From NCBI RefSeq assembly GCF_900659635.1, contig NZ_CAACVB010000059.1, positions 1-36,361 on the forward strand: a stretch of DNA of 36,361 nt. The letters run 5' to 3'. The notes below the pieces were generated by a model that searched no databases, had not been told where the DNA came from, and worked only from the letters and a program-made list of their open reading frames with translations. Origin of the DNA: Actinomadura roseirufa (lineage in GTDB: Bacteria; Actinomycetota; Actinomycetes; Streptosporangiales; Streptosporangiaceae). Position numbers and translations under genes: made by a program. Shown one piece after another: positions 15,718-23,982 of the stretch (within the stretch, counting starts at the first letter, position 1; every line of letters begins with the position of its first letter).

Positions 15718-16215
15718 ATGTCTGCTGTCATGGAGGGCGCGCTCGCCGACCTCGGATCCTGGAAGCCGGTCCACTGCTCGCTGGTCAAGGCCCTGGAGGT
15801 CGTGGGAACCCAGTCGGCCCTGCTGATACTGCGCGAGTGCTACTACGGGACCACCCGCTTCGGCGGCTTCGCGCAGCGCGTCGGCATCACCGAGCGGGCG
15901 GCCTCGCAGCAGTTGCGCCGGCTCACCGAGGCCGGTCTTCTCACCAAGCGTCCCTACCGCGACGAGGGCGACCGCACACGCGAGGAGTATGTGCTGACCG
16001 AGATGGGCCGCGACCTATTGCCGGCCGTCTTCGGCCTCATCCAGTGGGGCGACAAGTACGTCCACAACGGTCGTCCACCGGTCCTGCACGTCGAACACGA
16101 CACCGGTGCCGCCGTCCGGGCCGAACTGCGCAGCGAAGCGGGAAACCCCGTCGCCCTGGAAGACATCGGTGTCCGCCGCAACCCCCGATGGCGGCCCTCG
16201 TCAGCGGAGTCCTGA
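15718..16215 (+). CDS. HxlR-family transcriptional regulator
   Basis: This 165-residue winged-helix regulator carries the HxlR core: VHCSLVKALEVVGTQSALLILRECYYG with the conserved N-terminal Cys, then FGGFAQRVGITERAASQQLRRLTEAGLLTKRPY and REEYVLTEMGRDLLPAVFGLIQWG. A 40-residue tail without known motifs follows. Several in-frame ATGs exist (15700, 15709, 15718, 15730). I prefer 15718, since the earlier ones overlap the direct repeat in the control region. The gene is divergent from the MFS exporter and most likely represses it and itself. It is convergent with the PLP enzyme at 16258. Confidence 0.87.
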   Translation: MSAVMEGALADLGSWKPVHCSLVKALEVVGTQSALLILRECYYGTTRFGGFAQRVGITERAASQQLRRLTEAGLLTKRPYRDEGDRTREEYVLTEMGRDLLPAVFGLIQWGDKYVHNGRPPVLHVEHDTGAAVRAELRSEAGNPVALEDIGVRRNPRWRPSSAES

Positions 16216-16257
16216 TACCTCCTCGCGAGGCGAGCGGGCAACGCCGTGAAGCACGCC

Positions 16258-17439
16258 TCAGCGTGTCTTCGCCAACGCCTGTTCCAGGTCGGCCCACAGG
16301 TCGTCGGGGTGCTCCAAGCCGATGGCGAGGCGGACGGTCGCCTCGCCTATCCCGGCGGCGGCGAGGGACGCGGCGTCCATCTGCCGGTGCGAGGTGCTCG
16401 CCGGGTGCATGGCGAGGGTCTGCACGGCGCCGAGGGACGGGCCGAGGGTCACCAGCCGCAGCGCCTCGGTGAAGACGCGCCCGGCGTCCCGGCCACCGGT
16501 CGCCTCGAACGCCAGGACGCCGCCCGCGCCGTCCGGCAGCAGCCGGCGGGCCGTGTCGTGCTGCGGGTGCTCGGTCAGCCCGGGGTAGTGGACGCGGGCG
16601 ACGGACGGGTGCGCGCCGAGCCGCCGGGCGAGGTCGAGGGCGGTGGCGCTCTGCCGGGCGATGCGCATCGGCAGCGTCGCGATGCCGCGCAGCGCCAGCC
16701 ACGCCGTGAACGCGTCGACGGTGGCGCCGAGCTCGACGGCGTGCTCCCAGACGCGCCGGCGGACGTCCGCGTCGGCGAACACCGCCACCCCGCCGATGAC
16801 GTCGCCGTGCCCGCCGATGTACTTGGTCGCGGAGTGGACGACGACGTCGGCGCCGTGGCCGAGCGGCGCGAACAGCAGCGGCGCGAAGGTGTTGTCGACG
16901 ACCGTGCGGACGCCCGTCCCGCGGACGGCGGCGGTGAACGCGGGGATGTCGGTGACGTGCGTGGTGGGGTTGGCGACGGTCTCCAGGTAGAGCACGCGGG
17001 TGGCGGGGCGCAGCGCGTCGCGCACCTCGGCGGGGTCGTCGCCCGGCACGTAGGTGACCTCGACGCCCCAGCGTTCGGCGAGGTCCTGGAGCAGCGCGTA
17101 GGTGCCGCCGTACAGCGCGGACTGCGCGATCACGTGGTCGCCGGAGCGCAGCAGGCCGGTCAGCACGGCGTTGATCGCGCCCATCCCGGACGCGGTGGCG
17201 AGCGCGCCCGCGCCGCCCTCCATCTCGGTGACGGCCCGTTCGAGGGAGCGGACGGTCGGGTTGCTCATCCGGGCGTACATGAACGCCTCGTCGGGCCCGC
17301 CGAACGAGGCGGCGAGGTCGTCGGCGCCGTCGAAGGCGAACAGGTGCCCCTGGTAGATCGGCTGGCCGAGCGGGCGGCTGCCGGACGGGGAGATCACCGG
17401 TGGGTGGACGGCGCGGGTCTGCGGGTGATGTGCGGTCAT
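16258..17439 (-). CDS. Cys/Met metabolism PLP-dependent enzyme (cystathionine gamma-synthase/lyase family)
   Basis: This is a 393-residue fold-type I PLP enzyme of the trans-sulfuration family, acting on cystathionine, homocysteine or methionine-like substrates in the cytoplasm. The PLP-binding lysine is Lys206 in HSATKYIGG. Tyr56 and Arg58 in YARMSNPT bind the phosphate from the neighbouring subunit, and TASGMGAIN and VVDNTFAP are further family blocks. Length is normal. ATG 17439 gives the usual N-terminus; an upstream extension to 17505 lacks similarity. Gamma-synthase, gamma-lyase and methionine gamma-lyase activities cannot be separated here, and no met or cys genes adjoin it. Lone copies like this are often lyases. 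Confidence 0.88.
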   Translation of the reverse strand: MTAHHPQTRAVHPPVISPSGSRPLGQPIYQGHLFAFDGADDLAASFGGPDEAFMYARMSNPTVRSLERAVTEMEGGAGALATASGMGAINAVLTGLLRSGDHVIAQSALYGGTYALLQDLAERWGVEVTYVPGDDPAEVRDALRPATRVLYLETVANPTTHVTDIPAFTAAVRGTGVRTVVDNTFAPLLFAPLGHGADVVVHSATKYIGGHGDVIGGVAVFADADVRRRVWEHAVELGATVDAFTAWLALRGIATLPMRIARQSATALDLARRLGAHPSVARVHYPGLTEHPQHDTARRLLPDGAGGVLAFEATGGRDAGRVFTEALRLVTLGPSLGAVQTLAMHPASTSHRQMDAASLAAAGIGEATVRLAIGLEHPDDLWADLEQALAKTR

Positions 17440-17753
17440 GGTCCCAGCCTGCGGGCGAAGGGTGCGGCGGCGGAACGTCCAATGACGGCCAGTGGCCCGG
17501 ACCACGCCCCCGTCTTTCCACGCGGTACCGGACCACCGGCCCGGCCAGGGACGCCGGCGCCGGTCCGTCCGGTGCGGCTCCCGTCACCGGTCCACCCACC
17601 CCGCGAGGGCGAACCGGTGCCCTGGGGCCGCCCCTCGCGGTGACGGTCGGCGTCCCTTGGCCGGAGACCCGAGCATGTCGCGGCGGAGGCCCCGCCGACA
17701 TCCGGGGGACCACTGTCATATGGACGGTTTCTCCCGTCCCGTACCGCGCGGGA
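17440..17753. other. Intergenic region with a hairpin
   Basis: No gene is evident in these 314 bases. CCGCGAGGG (17601-17609) can pair with CCCTCGCGG (17632-17640) across a 22-base loop. The region must hold the promoter of the PLP enzyme and the 3' flank of the DUF2470 gene. I see no known riboswitch fold. Confidence 0.4.
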
Positions 17754-18545
17754 CTACGGGGTCGCGTGCGCGAACAGGCGTCGGTAGACGCACCGCAGAC
17801 CGTGGAGATCACTGACAGGCTCGGCGAACGGCAGGCGGACGTCGTACGGATCGGGGGTCCGTGGTGGCGGCGCGGAGCAGCGGAGCCACAGGCCGTACCG
17901 GTCGAGCGCGAGCGGCCGGACAACCGGTCCGGGTGCCCCCTCGGCGGCGGGGAGCAGGCGCGCGAGCTCGTCGCGGTGGCAGGAGTCCAGGTGGGAGAGG
18001 ATGCCCGGCTCGACGGCGACGAACGGGTCGGGCGCGGCTGCCGCGTACTCCTCGGGTTCGACCACGGCGTCGCCCCACGCGTCCTGCACCTCGGCCTGCG
18101 CGACCTCCAGGGCGAGGACCGTCCACTCACCGTCGGGACGCCCGGCGGCGAGGTCGAGCAGTTCGGCTCGCGGGTGCGGGTGGGCGAGCCGGAGCGCGGC
18201 GGCGCGCAGTTCCCCGGCGGGCAGCTCGGTGAGCCAGCCGTGGAGCCGGGCGCGGCCGCGGACGCGGTCGGCGAGCGCGACGGGCGCGACGTCGCTGACG
18301 CGCAGCGTGGCGGGCAGGTCGTCGGGCTCGCCCGCGACGGCCGCGGCGATGGGCGCGGCGGCGGGGACGAGCAGCAGCGGGCGGCCGTCGCGGTCGGTGG
18401 TGTGCGCCGTGACGGGCGCGTAGGGGACGCCCGGCGCGACCAGCACGCCGTCCGCCATCCCGTAGGCGAGCGTCCGCGCCCGCTCGGCGGGGCCGGGGCC
18501 GTGTCCCGGGCCGTCCGTGATCTGCGTGGGGTCCGCTCGCCGCAC
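17754..18545 (-). CDS. DUF2470 domain protein, likely iron-regulated
   Basis: This 263-residue cytoplasmic protein resembles the heme-utilisation HugZ-like architecture. An N-terminal split-barrel-like half (GMADGVLVAPGVPYAPVTAHTTDRDGRPLLLV, LRVSDVAPVALADRVRGRARLHGWL) is followed by a C-terminal DUF2470 domain (about 180-260: ILSHLDSCHRDELARLL, LALDRYGLWLRC, VRLPFAEPVSD). HugZ relatives bind or break down heme to release iron; here the activity is only suggested. GTG 18545 has AAGGAGG five bases upstream, a very strong site. Tandem DtxR/IdeR-type boxes lie 19-52 bases before the start, which supports repression when iron is plentiful. It is divergent from the S4 gene, and both share this control region. 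Confidence 0.82.
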   Translation of the reverse strand: MRRADPTQITDGPGHGPGPAERARTLAYGMADGVLVAPGVPYAPVTAHTTDRDGRPLLLVPAAAPIAAAVAGEPDDLPATLRVSDVAPVALADRVRGRARLHGWLTELPAGELRAAALRLAHPHPRAELLDLAAGRPDGEWTVLALEVAQAEVQDAWGDAVVEPEEYAAAAPDPFVAVEPGILSHLDSCHRDELARLLPAAEGAPGPVVRPLALDRYGLWLRCSAPPPRTPDPYDVRLPFAEPVSDLHGLRCVYRRLFAHATP

Positions 18546-18555
18546 CGCGCCCTCC

Positions 18556-18585
18556 TTGACGTTAGAGGTTAGGCTTGCCTAACTT
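18556..18585 (+). promoter_or_regulatory. Candidate promoter of the S4 gene
   Basis: TTGACG (18556-18561) and TAACTT (18580-18585) are separated by 18 bases and point towards the S4 gene. The -10 lies between and within the two iron boxes, so a bound repressor would block it. The assignment rests on motif fit only. Confidence 0.4.
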
Positions 18586-18597
18586 AGGCTTACCTAA
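18564..18597. promoter_or_regulatory. Tandem DtxR/IdeR-type iron boxes
   Basis: Two overlapping 19-base sites, AGAGGTTAGGCTTGCCTAA (18564-18582) and CTAACTTAGGCTTACCTAA (18579-18597), each match the IdeR/DtxR consensus TTAGGTTAGGCTAACCTAA at 15 of 19 positions. They are offset by 15 bases. They lie between divergent DUF2470 and ribosomal S4 genes, covering the likely promoters of both. They do not resemble the AT-rich Zur box. Confidence 0.75.
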
Positions 18598-18613
18598 TCA
18601 CTTCTGGAGCATG

Positions 18614-19219
18614 ATGAACAACCCCCGTCCCAAGGTCCGGCTGTCGCGCGCCCTCGGCATCCCGCTGACGCCGAAGAGCGTGAAGTACTTCGAGGCCCGC
18701 CCGTACCCGCCCGGCGTCCACGGCCGCGCCCGCAAGCAGGAGTCGGACTACAAGGTGCGGCTGCGCGAGAAGCAGCGGCTCCGCGCGCAGTACAACATCC
18801 GCGAGGCGCAGCTGCGCAACGCGTTCGAGAAGGCCGCCAAGGCCGAGGGCAAGACCGGCGAGGCGCTCATCGTCGACCTGGAACGCCGGCTGGACGCGCT
18901 CGTGCTGCGCTCCGGCCTCGCCCGCACGATCTACCAGGCCCGCCAGTTCGTCGTCCACCGGCACGTGCTGGTGAACGGGCGGCGGGTGGACCGCCCGTCC
19001 TTCCGGCTCCGGCCGGGCGACGTCATCACGGTCGCCGAGCGGAGCCGGGCGATGGTCCCGTTCCAGGTCGCCGCCGCGGGCGGGCACACCGAGACCGTCC
19101 CGCCGTACCTGGAGGTGCGGCACGACGCGCTCGCCGCGCGGCTGACCCGGCTGCCCGAGCGCGGCGAGGTGCCGGTGGTGTGCGACGAGCAACTCGTCGT
19201 GGAGCACTACTCGCGCTGA
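18614..19219 (+). CDS. rpsD: 30S ribosomal protein S4 (cysteine-free form)
   Basis: This is a 201-residue S4, a primary binder of 16S rRNA in small-subunit assembly. The sequence [39 protein letters not shown] lacks the four zinc-binding Cys of C+ type S4. The S4 RNA-binding domain lies at about 90-150 ([38 protein letters not shown]), and the C-terminus [14 protein letters not shown] is canonical. Length fits the 204-residue Streptomyces S4. ATG 18614 is preferred because GGAG is four bases upstream; ATG 18611 is also possible, while longer frames run through the iron boxes. It stands alone, away from the rpsM-rpsK-rpoA operon. Whether it is the main or a second S4 cannot be known from this window. 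The iron-box context is unusual. Confidence 0.93.
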   Translation: MNNPRPKVRLSRALGIPLTPKSVKYFEARPYPPGVHGRARKQESDYKVRLREKQRLRAQYNIREAQLRNAFEKAAKAEGKTGEALIVDLERRLDALVLRSGLARTIYQARQFVVHRHVLVNGRRVDRPSFRLRPGDVITVAERSRAMVPFQVAAAGGHTETVPPYLEVRHDALAARLTRLPERGEVPVVCDEQLVVEHYSR

Positions 19220-19259
19220 CCCGACGGCACGGCCCGGCGGTTCGGCCCGGGGGTCCGGT

Positions 19260-19766
19260 TCAGGGGAGGTCGCCCAGCTCCTCGCGTGCCGAGGCGCGCA
19301 GGGTGCGCAGCGCGTCCACCAGCAGGCCGCGCTGCTCCTCGGTGAGCGGACCGGCGAAATGGCGGCGCAGGGTCTCGGCATGGACCCCCAGGGCCTCGTC
19401 GAGCTTCGCGCGGCCCTCCGGCGTCAGCTCCACGAGATGCCGGCGGCGGTCGCCGGGCGCGGCCCGCCGCCGGACGAGACCGGCCTCCTGCATGCGGTCG
19501 ACCAGCCGGGTCATGCCGCCGCTGGTGAGGATCAGCTCGTCGGCCAGCCCGCCCATCGAGCGCGCGCACTCGGCGCCCTCGCCGGACAGCCGCAGCAGCA
19601 CCTCGAACATCGCGTGCCGGATGCCGCAGCGCCGCTCCAGCTCGCGTCCCGCGATCCGCTCCAGCATCGTGGCGGCGCCGAGGAGCGCGCCGAACTCGTG
19701 GACCACGTCGTCGGGCACGACCGTGCCCTCTCCGCGCCCGCTCTGCTCCGTCACCGCCGCCATCAT
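19260..19766 (-). CDS. MarR-family transcriptional regulator
   Basis: This 168-residue winged-helix dimer starts at ATG ATG (19766/19763). The core is LERRCGIRHAMFEVLLRLSG, SMGGLADELILTSGGMTRLVDRMQEAGLVRRRAAPGDRRRHLVELTPEG, containing the MarR recognition helix (LTSGGMTRLVDRM) and the wing with the conserved DRR. The C-terminal helix (LTEEQRGLLVDALRTLRA) forms the dimer interface. Such proteins usually repress exporters or redox genes upon ligand loss. No operator was clearly seen in the 190-base gap towards the divergent cell-wall gene. It is convergent with rpsD, and its target is unknown. Confidence 0.88.
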   Translation of the reverse strand: MMAAVTEQSGRGEGTVVPDDVVHEFGALLGAATMLERIAGRELERRCGIRHAMFEVLLRLSGEGAECARSMGGLADELILTSGGMTRLVDRMQEAGLVRRRAAPGDRRRHLVELTPEGRAKLDEALGVHAETLRRHFAGPLTEEQRGLLVDALRTLRASAREELGDLP

Positions 19767-19955
19767 CCCGCCTTCCCGCGCCCTTCACCGATCCAACGCG
19801 CCGCGTCCCCCGCGGCTTCCGCCGGACCTGCGCTTCCGGGCCGGGCGGTCTCATCCTTCCCGCTCACCGCTCCACCGGACGTCTTCGGCGGCGGGCGGGT
19901 GTCCCGTGGCACGGCGGGGTGACGGAACTCCCCGGTGATGAGGCACTCTTCTCCT

Positions 19956-20771
19956 ATGCCACAGAGTCACGGCACGCGCAGACGCCCCAGCGCCTCCTCG
20001 TCCCGCACCCGTTCCGACCGGCGGCGGGGGCGCGCGGACGTCCCGGTCGTACCGTCCCCACGACGGTCGCCCGAGGAGACCGGGGCGAGCGGGTACGGGG
20101 CGCCCGCGGAACGGCCGCGCCGCCGCCGGGTGTGGCGGGCGTTGACCGGCAACGTCGCCATCACGATCGCCGCCATCGGCGCGCTCGTGGCCGCGCTGGT
20201 GTTCGTGGACTTCAGCGGGCTGACCGGCGGCGGCCGCCCACCGAAGATGGCCGCCGGCGGCCTGTCGACCAACGACATGCTCGCCAGGCTGACCGGCTCC
20301 GACATGGACCCGATCGCGGCCGACGCCGTCGCGGCGGCCAAAAAGCGCGCCTACGAGGAGCACCAGCGCGAGCTGAAGGAGCTGAAGGAGAAGGCCAAGC
20401 GGGACGCCAAGGCGCGCGCCAAGCTGAAGGCCGAGCGGGAACGCGAACGGCTCGCCAAGTCCAACCCCAGTTCCGCGGAGAACAAGAAGTACGGCAGGAA
20501 GATGAGCGCCCTCAAGGGGTGGGGCGGCTGCTGGTCGTCCCTGGAGACGCTCTGGGACCACGAGAGCGGCTGGAACGAACGGGCCGTGAACCCGTCCAGC
20601 GGCGCGTACGGCATCCCGCAGGCGCTCCCCGGATCCAAGCTGGCCAGCGCGGGCTCGGACTGGCGCACCAGCTCCCCCACCCAGATCGCCTGGGGGCTCG
20701 GCTACATCAAGGCCCGGTACAAGGACCCCTGCGGCGCGTGGGCGTGGTGGTCGGCGCACCACTGGTACTGA
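19956..20771 (+). CDS. Membrane-anchored lytic transglycosylase-like protein
   Basis: This 271-residue protein has a basic, Ser/Arg-rich cytoplasmic N-terminus (1-55), one membrane helix (about 63-82, NVAITIAAIGALVAALVFV), a Lys/Glu/Arg-rich coiled coil (about 125-165, ELKELKEKAKRDAKARAKLK) and a C-terminal domain of about 90 residues. That domain contains ETLWDHESGWNERAVNPSSGAYGIPQALPG, with the likely catalytic Glu in HESGWN, and ends in AWWSAHHWY, as in aggregation-promoting/transglycosylase SLT-like proteins. It should act on peptidoglycan outside the membrane. ATG 19956 is used; GTG 19935 and ATG 19938 are alternatives. The TetR gene follows 39 bases later and may be co-transcribed. Confidence 0.85.
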   Translation: MPQSHGTRRRPSASSSRTRSDRRRGRADVPVVPSPRRSPEETGASGYGAPAERPRRRRVWRALTGNVAITIAAIGALVAALVFVDFSGLTGGGRPPKMAAGGLSTNDMLARLTGSDMDPIAADAVAAAKKRAYEEHQRELKELKEKAKRDAKARAKLKAERERERLAKSNPSSAENKKYGRKMSALKGWGGCWSSLETLWDHESGWNERAVNPSSGAYGIPQALPGSKLASAGSDWRTSSPTQIAWGLGYIKARYKDPCGAWAWWSAHHWY

Positions 20772-20798
20772 GTGCTGGAACCGCGCGTCCCGCGCGGG

Positions 20799-20804
20799 CA
20801 CGAT
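20799..20804 (+). promoter_or_regulatory. -10-like element of a leaderless promoter for the TetR gene
   Basis: CACGAT is followed by exactly six bases (GTGGGG) and the ATG at 20811, the spacing of leaderless starts. It supports this start over the in-frame GTG at 20772. Confidence 0.4.
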
Positions 20805-20810
20805 GTGGGG

Positions 20811-21485
20811 ATGCGGACGGGCAGGACGCGCCGCGCGGACGACACGGGCGGTGACAGGGCGGGCGGTGACAGGGCGGGCGGGACGGGCCGTCAGTGGGCG
20901 CGGGCCGACGCCACGCGGCAGGCGCTGCTGACCGCCGCGCTGGACGTGTTCGCCGACCGCGGCTACGCCGACGCGGGAATCGCCGAGATCGTCGAGCGGT
21001 CGGGCATCAGCGTCGGCAGCCTCTACCACCACTACGGCGGCAAGGCCGGGTTGTACGCGGCGCTGTGGGAGGAGCTCAGCGCCGAGCAGGAGGACGCGGC
21101 GGCGCGGGCCGTCGCCGCGTCCCGCGCGGCGGGCGAGCGCGACCCGATCGCGCTGTTCGTCGCGGGCGCCCGCGCCTACCTGCGCGTGTGCTGGGAGCGG
21201 CGGGAGGCGGCGCGGCTGTTCCACGGCGGGGAGGGCCCGTCCGGGTCCTCGCTGACGCGCCGCGGCCGCGCGCGGCGCTGGATCGCGCAGAACACCAGGC
21301 TGCTGGGCGGAGTGTCCGCGGACGTGGAGGGCGCGCCCCCGGACCGCGCCGCCCAGGTGCTGGGCCTGGTGCTCACCACGGTGATCGGCGAGGCGGGGCG
21401 GGAGATCGCCACCGCGGCGGACGCGGCCGCGGCCACCGAGATCATCGACGAGGTGTGCCGGATCCTGGTCCGGCTGGCCCGCTGA
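20811..21485 (+). CDS. TetR-family transcriptional regulator
   Basis: This 224-residue TetR regulator has a low-complexity Gly/Arg/Asp N-terminal tail (two [12 protein letters not shown] repeats), then the HTH at about 40-90: [48 protein letters not shown]. The rest is the helical ligand-binding and dimer domain ([45 protein letters not shown]). GTG 20772, one base after the previous stop, is an alternative start, but the leaderless-type signal favours 20811. Its last 44 bases overlap the convergent Pro-Thr-rich gene. No palindromic operator is obvious nearby. Ligand and targets are unknown. Confidence 0.88.
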   Translation: MRTGRTRRADDTGGDRAGGDRAGGTGRQWARADATRQALLTAALDVFADRGYADAGIAEIVERSGISVGSLYHHYGGKAGLYAALWEELSAEQEDAAARAVAASRAAGERDPIALFVAGARAYLRVCWERREAARLFHGGEGPSGSSLTRRGRARRWIAQNTRLLGGVSADVEGAPPDRAAQVLGLVLTTVIGEAGREIATAADAAAATEIIDEVCRILVRLAR

Positions 21486-22554
21486 CGGCGCCGCCGGGCC
21501 GGACGAGGGCGTGCCGTCCGGCGGCGCGCGCACGGCGCGCCAGCCGAAGCCTGAGCAGCAGCAGCGCCACCGCGGACGCCATCGCGGCGAGCACGCCCGC
21601 CTGGAGGGCGCCCAGTTCGTCGGCGTTGAACGACCCGCCCCGGAGGGCGCGCAGGGCGGACACCGGGACGGCGGTCTGCCGCCGCGCGGGCGCGATCCGC
21701 GGCGAGGCGATCTGCGGCGGGGCGACCGGCGGCAGCGCGACCTGCGGGGCCGCGACCACGGGCGGGGACACGCCCTCGGCCGGCGCCGGAAGACCGGGCG
21801 GCAAATCGGCCTTCGCGGCGACGCGCGGCGGCAGCGCGGCGGCGGCGCCGGTGACGACCAGCGTGCAGGTCCGCGAACGGGTGGCGGCCCGCGCCGCGGA
21901 CGCCGAGAAGTCGACGGTGAGGGCGCCCGGCGCGGCCCCGGCCGGCACCTTGACGGCGACCGGCACCGACACGCCGCCGGACCCGACGTTCCCGAGCCCC
22001 CGCGTCGCCGGACCCGCCGACGCGCGCGCGGACGACGCCCGCAGCACGGTTCCCGCCGCCGTCGCGCCCGCCGACGCGACGTGCACCGTCGCGGTGACCG
22101 ACTCGCCCGGCCGGACCGTGGTGGAGGAGACCGTGACCCCGATCGACAGCACCGGAACGCCCGGCGTAACGGGCCGCGCGCTCGGCGTCGGCTTCCCGGT
22201 CGGAGCCGGTGTCTTGGTCGGCGTCGGGGTCGGGGTCGGGGTCGGTGTGGGCGACTTGGTCGGGGACGTGGTCGGCGTCGGGGTGTCGGACGGGGTGGGC
22301 GTCGGTGAGGAGGTGTGCGTGGGGGTGGACGTGGGCGTCGGGCTCGACGTGTGGCTCGGCGTCGGGGTGGCCGAATGCGTCGGAGTCGGGGTGGGAGTCG
22401 GCGTGGGAGTGGGGGTGCGCGAGGGTGCCGGCGTGTGGCCGGAACCCGGGGCGGGCGTCTGCTCGGCGAGCGCCGGAGCCGTCACCGAGACGACCATGAT
22501 CGCCGCCGCACCGGCCCCCGCGAGGACCCTGCCGCCGGCCGGCCGTGACCGCAC
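21442..22554 (-). CDS. Exported Pro/Thr-rich cell-surface protein with C-terminal membrane anchor
   Basis: GTG 22554 has GGAGG seven bases upstream and opens a signal peptide (basic VRSRPAGGR, hydrophobic [13 protein letters not shown], cleavage after PALA at about residue 30). A long Thr-Pro-Ser repeat (about 33-120) acts as an extended spacer across the cell wall. A beta-sandwich-like domain (about 125-240, [29 protein letters not shown] and [12 protein letters not shown]) follows, then a Pro/Ala linker and one membrane helix ([21 protein letters not shown]) with a following Arg cluster that keeps it in the membrane. This is not an LPXTG sortase signal. Function is unknown; adhesion or wall structure is a guess. 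The 3' end overlaps the TetR gene by 44 bases. Confidence 0.75.
   Translation of the reverse strand: MRSRPAGGRVLAGAGAAAIMVVSVTAPALAEQTPAPGSGHTPAPSRTPTPTPTPTPTPTHSATPTPSHTSSPTPTSTPTHTSSPTPTPSDTPTPTTSPTKSPTPTPTPTPTPTKTPAPTGKPTPSARPVTPGVPVLSIGVTVSSTTVRPGESVTATVHVASAGATAAGTVLRASSARASAGPATRGLGNVGSGGVSVPVAVKVPAGAAPGALTVDFSASAARAATRSRTCTLVVTGAAAALPPRVAAKADLPPGLPAPAEGVSPPVVAAPQVALPPVAPPQIASPRIAPARRQTAVPVSALRALRGGSFNADELGALQAGVLAAMASAVALLLLRLRLARRARAAGRHALVRPGGAVSGPAGPGSGTPRR
22194..22458 (-). repeat. Pro-Thr coding repeat with G-quadruplex-prone complementary strand
   Basis: About 88 codons of mostly Thr-Pro and Ser-Pro form a degenerate short tandem repeat. On the plus strand this gives runs of G; at 22226-22251 four runs of three or more G are spaced by 2, 2 and 7 bases, which meets the usual G-quadruplex rule. 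The G-rich strand is the template for transcription. Confidence 0.7.
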
Positions 22555-23105
22555 CTCGTCCACCTCCGTTCGTCCGCGAATGGTACAGAAATGATGCAAT
22601 CACGCGATGAATGGAGAAATCAACCCCGCTCCCCGGCTCCCGCACGTAATGCGGATCGCGGACCGGGATGATCGGGAGGAGTTGTCACCGAGTGCGCACC
22701 GGCTCCCATTCTCGCACTGAGCTGCACATCCTCCGGCCCGAACACGGGATCTCACTCTCGCTCCGGATCCGCCCGCGCGGCGGGGCGCCACCGCCCATCA
22801 GCGAGGCCATGACCAGCGGTGCCGACCTCCGCATCGGCGGGACAATGGCGAGACGATCGACGGAACGGCCCCCTGAGCCCGGCGTCTCCCGAACGGCCGC
22901 GTGATCCATTCTCTTCGGAGATCGTCCAGTGCGGACGCCCTGGCCGAGACGGCGCGACACGTGGCCGGTGATGGTTATAACGATTCATATGGTTTGTGCG
23001 GATCGCATTGGGTAGGGCTTTCCCATTTTCCCCCCGGCGCCCGATCCCGTTCGGCGATGCGCATGGGAACGGTCCGGTGAGGCGGACGGGTGCGAGACTG
23101 CGCGC
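22555..23105. other. Intergenic region, no gene seen
   Basis: These 550 bases carry no frame with convincing codon bias or family similarity. An AT-richer patch near 22970-22995 (with CATATG) stands out. A small open frame at 22668-22904 is rejected. The end holds the leaderless promoter of the next gene. Confidence 0.4.
23094..23099 (+). promoter_or_regulatory. -10-like element of a leaderless promoter (dehydrogenase gene)
   Basis: GAGACT lies exactly six bases before the ATG at 23106, and no Shine-Dalgarno is present. The spacing equals that of four other genes in this window. Confidence 0.4.
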
Positions 23106-23900
23106 ATGACTCTTGGAACGATCGTGCTCACCGGCGCCGCCGGACGGGTCGGCACCGCGCTGCGGACGCCGCTGCGCGCCGAGGCGGCCCGGCTCGTCCT
23201 CGCCGACCGCGCGCCGCTGCACGTCGAGGGGCCGAACGAGGTCGTCCACCGCACCGACCTCGGCCCGGCCGACGCCGCCCGGATCGTCGCGGGCGCCGAC
23301 GCGATCGTCCACCTGGCCGGGGTACCGGACGAGGCGCCGCTGCCGGAGCTGGTCGAGGGCAACGTCCTCGGGACCCACCGCGTCCTGGAGGCGGCGCGCC
23401 GCGCCGGCGTCCCGCGCGTCGTCCTGGCCAGCAGCAACCGGCTGACCGGCTGGTACCCCTCGACCGAGACCGTCTCGGCCGCCATGCCCCCGCGCCCGGA
23501 CGGGCTGTACGGGGTCAGCAAGGTCGCCGTCGAGGCCCTCGGCCGGCTCTACGCCGACAAGTTCGGCCTGGACGTGGTGTGCCTGCGCATCGGCAGCCTC
23601 GAACTCCGCCCGGCCGATCCCCGTCACCTCGCGACCTGGCTGAGCCACCGTGACTGCGCCGGGTTCGTCCGCGCCGCGCTCACCGTCCCGTCGCCCGGCT
23701 TCCTCGCCGCCTACGCCGTGTCCGCCAACGCGCGCCGCTTCTGGGAGCTGGACCCGCGACTGGGCTACGAGCCACAGGACGACGCGGCGTCCTACGGGAT
23801 CCCCGACACGTTCGTCGCCGAGAACACTCCGCAGGGCGGCGCCTTCGCCGCACCTGAGTTCACCTCGCGGTTCCTTGACGACCCCATCGGGCGCGGGTGA
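23106..23900 (+). CDS. NAD-dependent epimerase/dehydratase family, uronate-dehydrogenase-like
   Basis: This 264-residue extended-type short-chain dehydrogenase has the NAD-binding motif TGAAGRVG at residues 9-16, an acidic residue after strand 2 (LADRAP) typical for NAD preference, VHLAGVPDE, the active-site Ser110 in ASSN, and the YxxxK pair Tyr135/Lys139 in YGVSK. The compact size, GNVLGTHRVLEAAR and the C-terminal RFWELDPRLGYEPQDDA match the uronate dehydrogenase-like branch, which oxidises hexuronates to lactones. The true substrate is not certain. Next is a TetR regulator on the same strand, 82 bases later with its own possible promoter, so a shared operon is not assured. Confidence 0.85.
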   Translation: MTLGTIVLTGAAGRVGTALRTPLRAEAARLVLADRAPLHVEGPNEVVHRTDLGPADAARIVAGADAIVHLAGVPDEAPLPELVEGNVLGTHRVLEAARRAGVPRVVLASSNRLTGWYPSTETVSAAMPPRPDGLYGVSKVAVEALGRLYADKFGLDVVCLRIGSLELRPADPRHLATWLSHRDCAGFVRAALTVPSPGFLAAYAVSANARRFWELDPRLGYEPQDDAASYGIPDTFVAENTPQGGAFAAPEFTSRFLDDPIGRG

Positions 23901-23982
23901 TGTTTCCGGTCACACGGGACGCCACGGACCGTTATCCTGACCTCTGGGTTACCGCTTCCTGACGGAAAGTCGAAGGGGGTCC

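Noticed and set aside
17440..17753. A SAM or cobalamin riboswitch upstream of the trans-sulfuration enzyme.
   Set aside because: Only a simple 9-bp hairpin is visible; none of the conserved cores of these riboswitches was recognised.
18564..18597. Zur (zinc) box at the S4 gene, as expected for alternative ribosomal proteins.
   Set aside because: The repeats TTAGGCTTGCCTAA and TTAGGCTTACCTAA follow the DtxR/IdeR pattern and lack the AT-rich TGAAAATCA-type core of Zur sites.
22668..22904. Plus-strand frame of 78 codons in the 22.6-23.1 kb gap.
   Set aside because: No ribosome site, no family likeness, Arg/Pro-rich content typical of noncoding GC-rich DNA.
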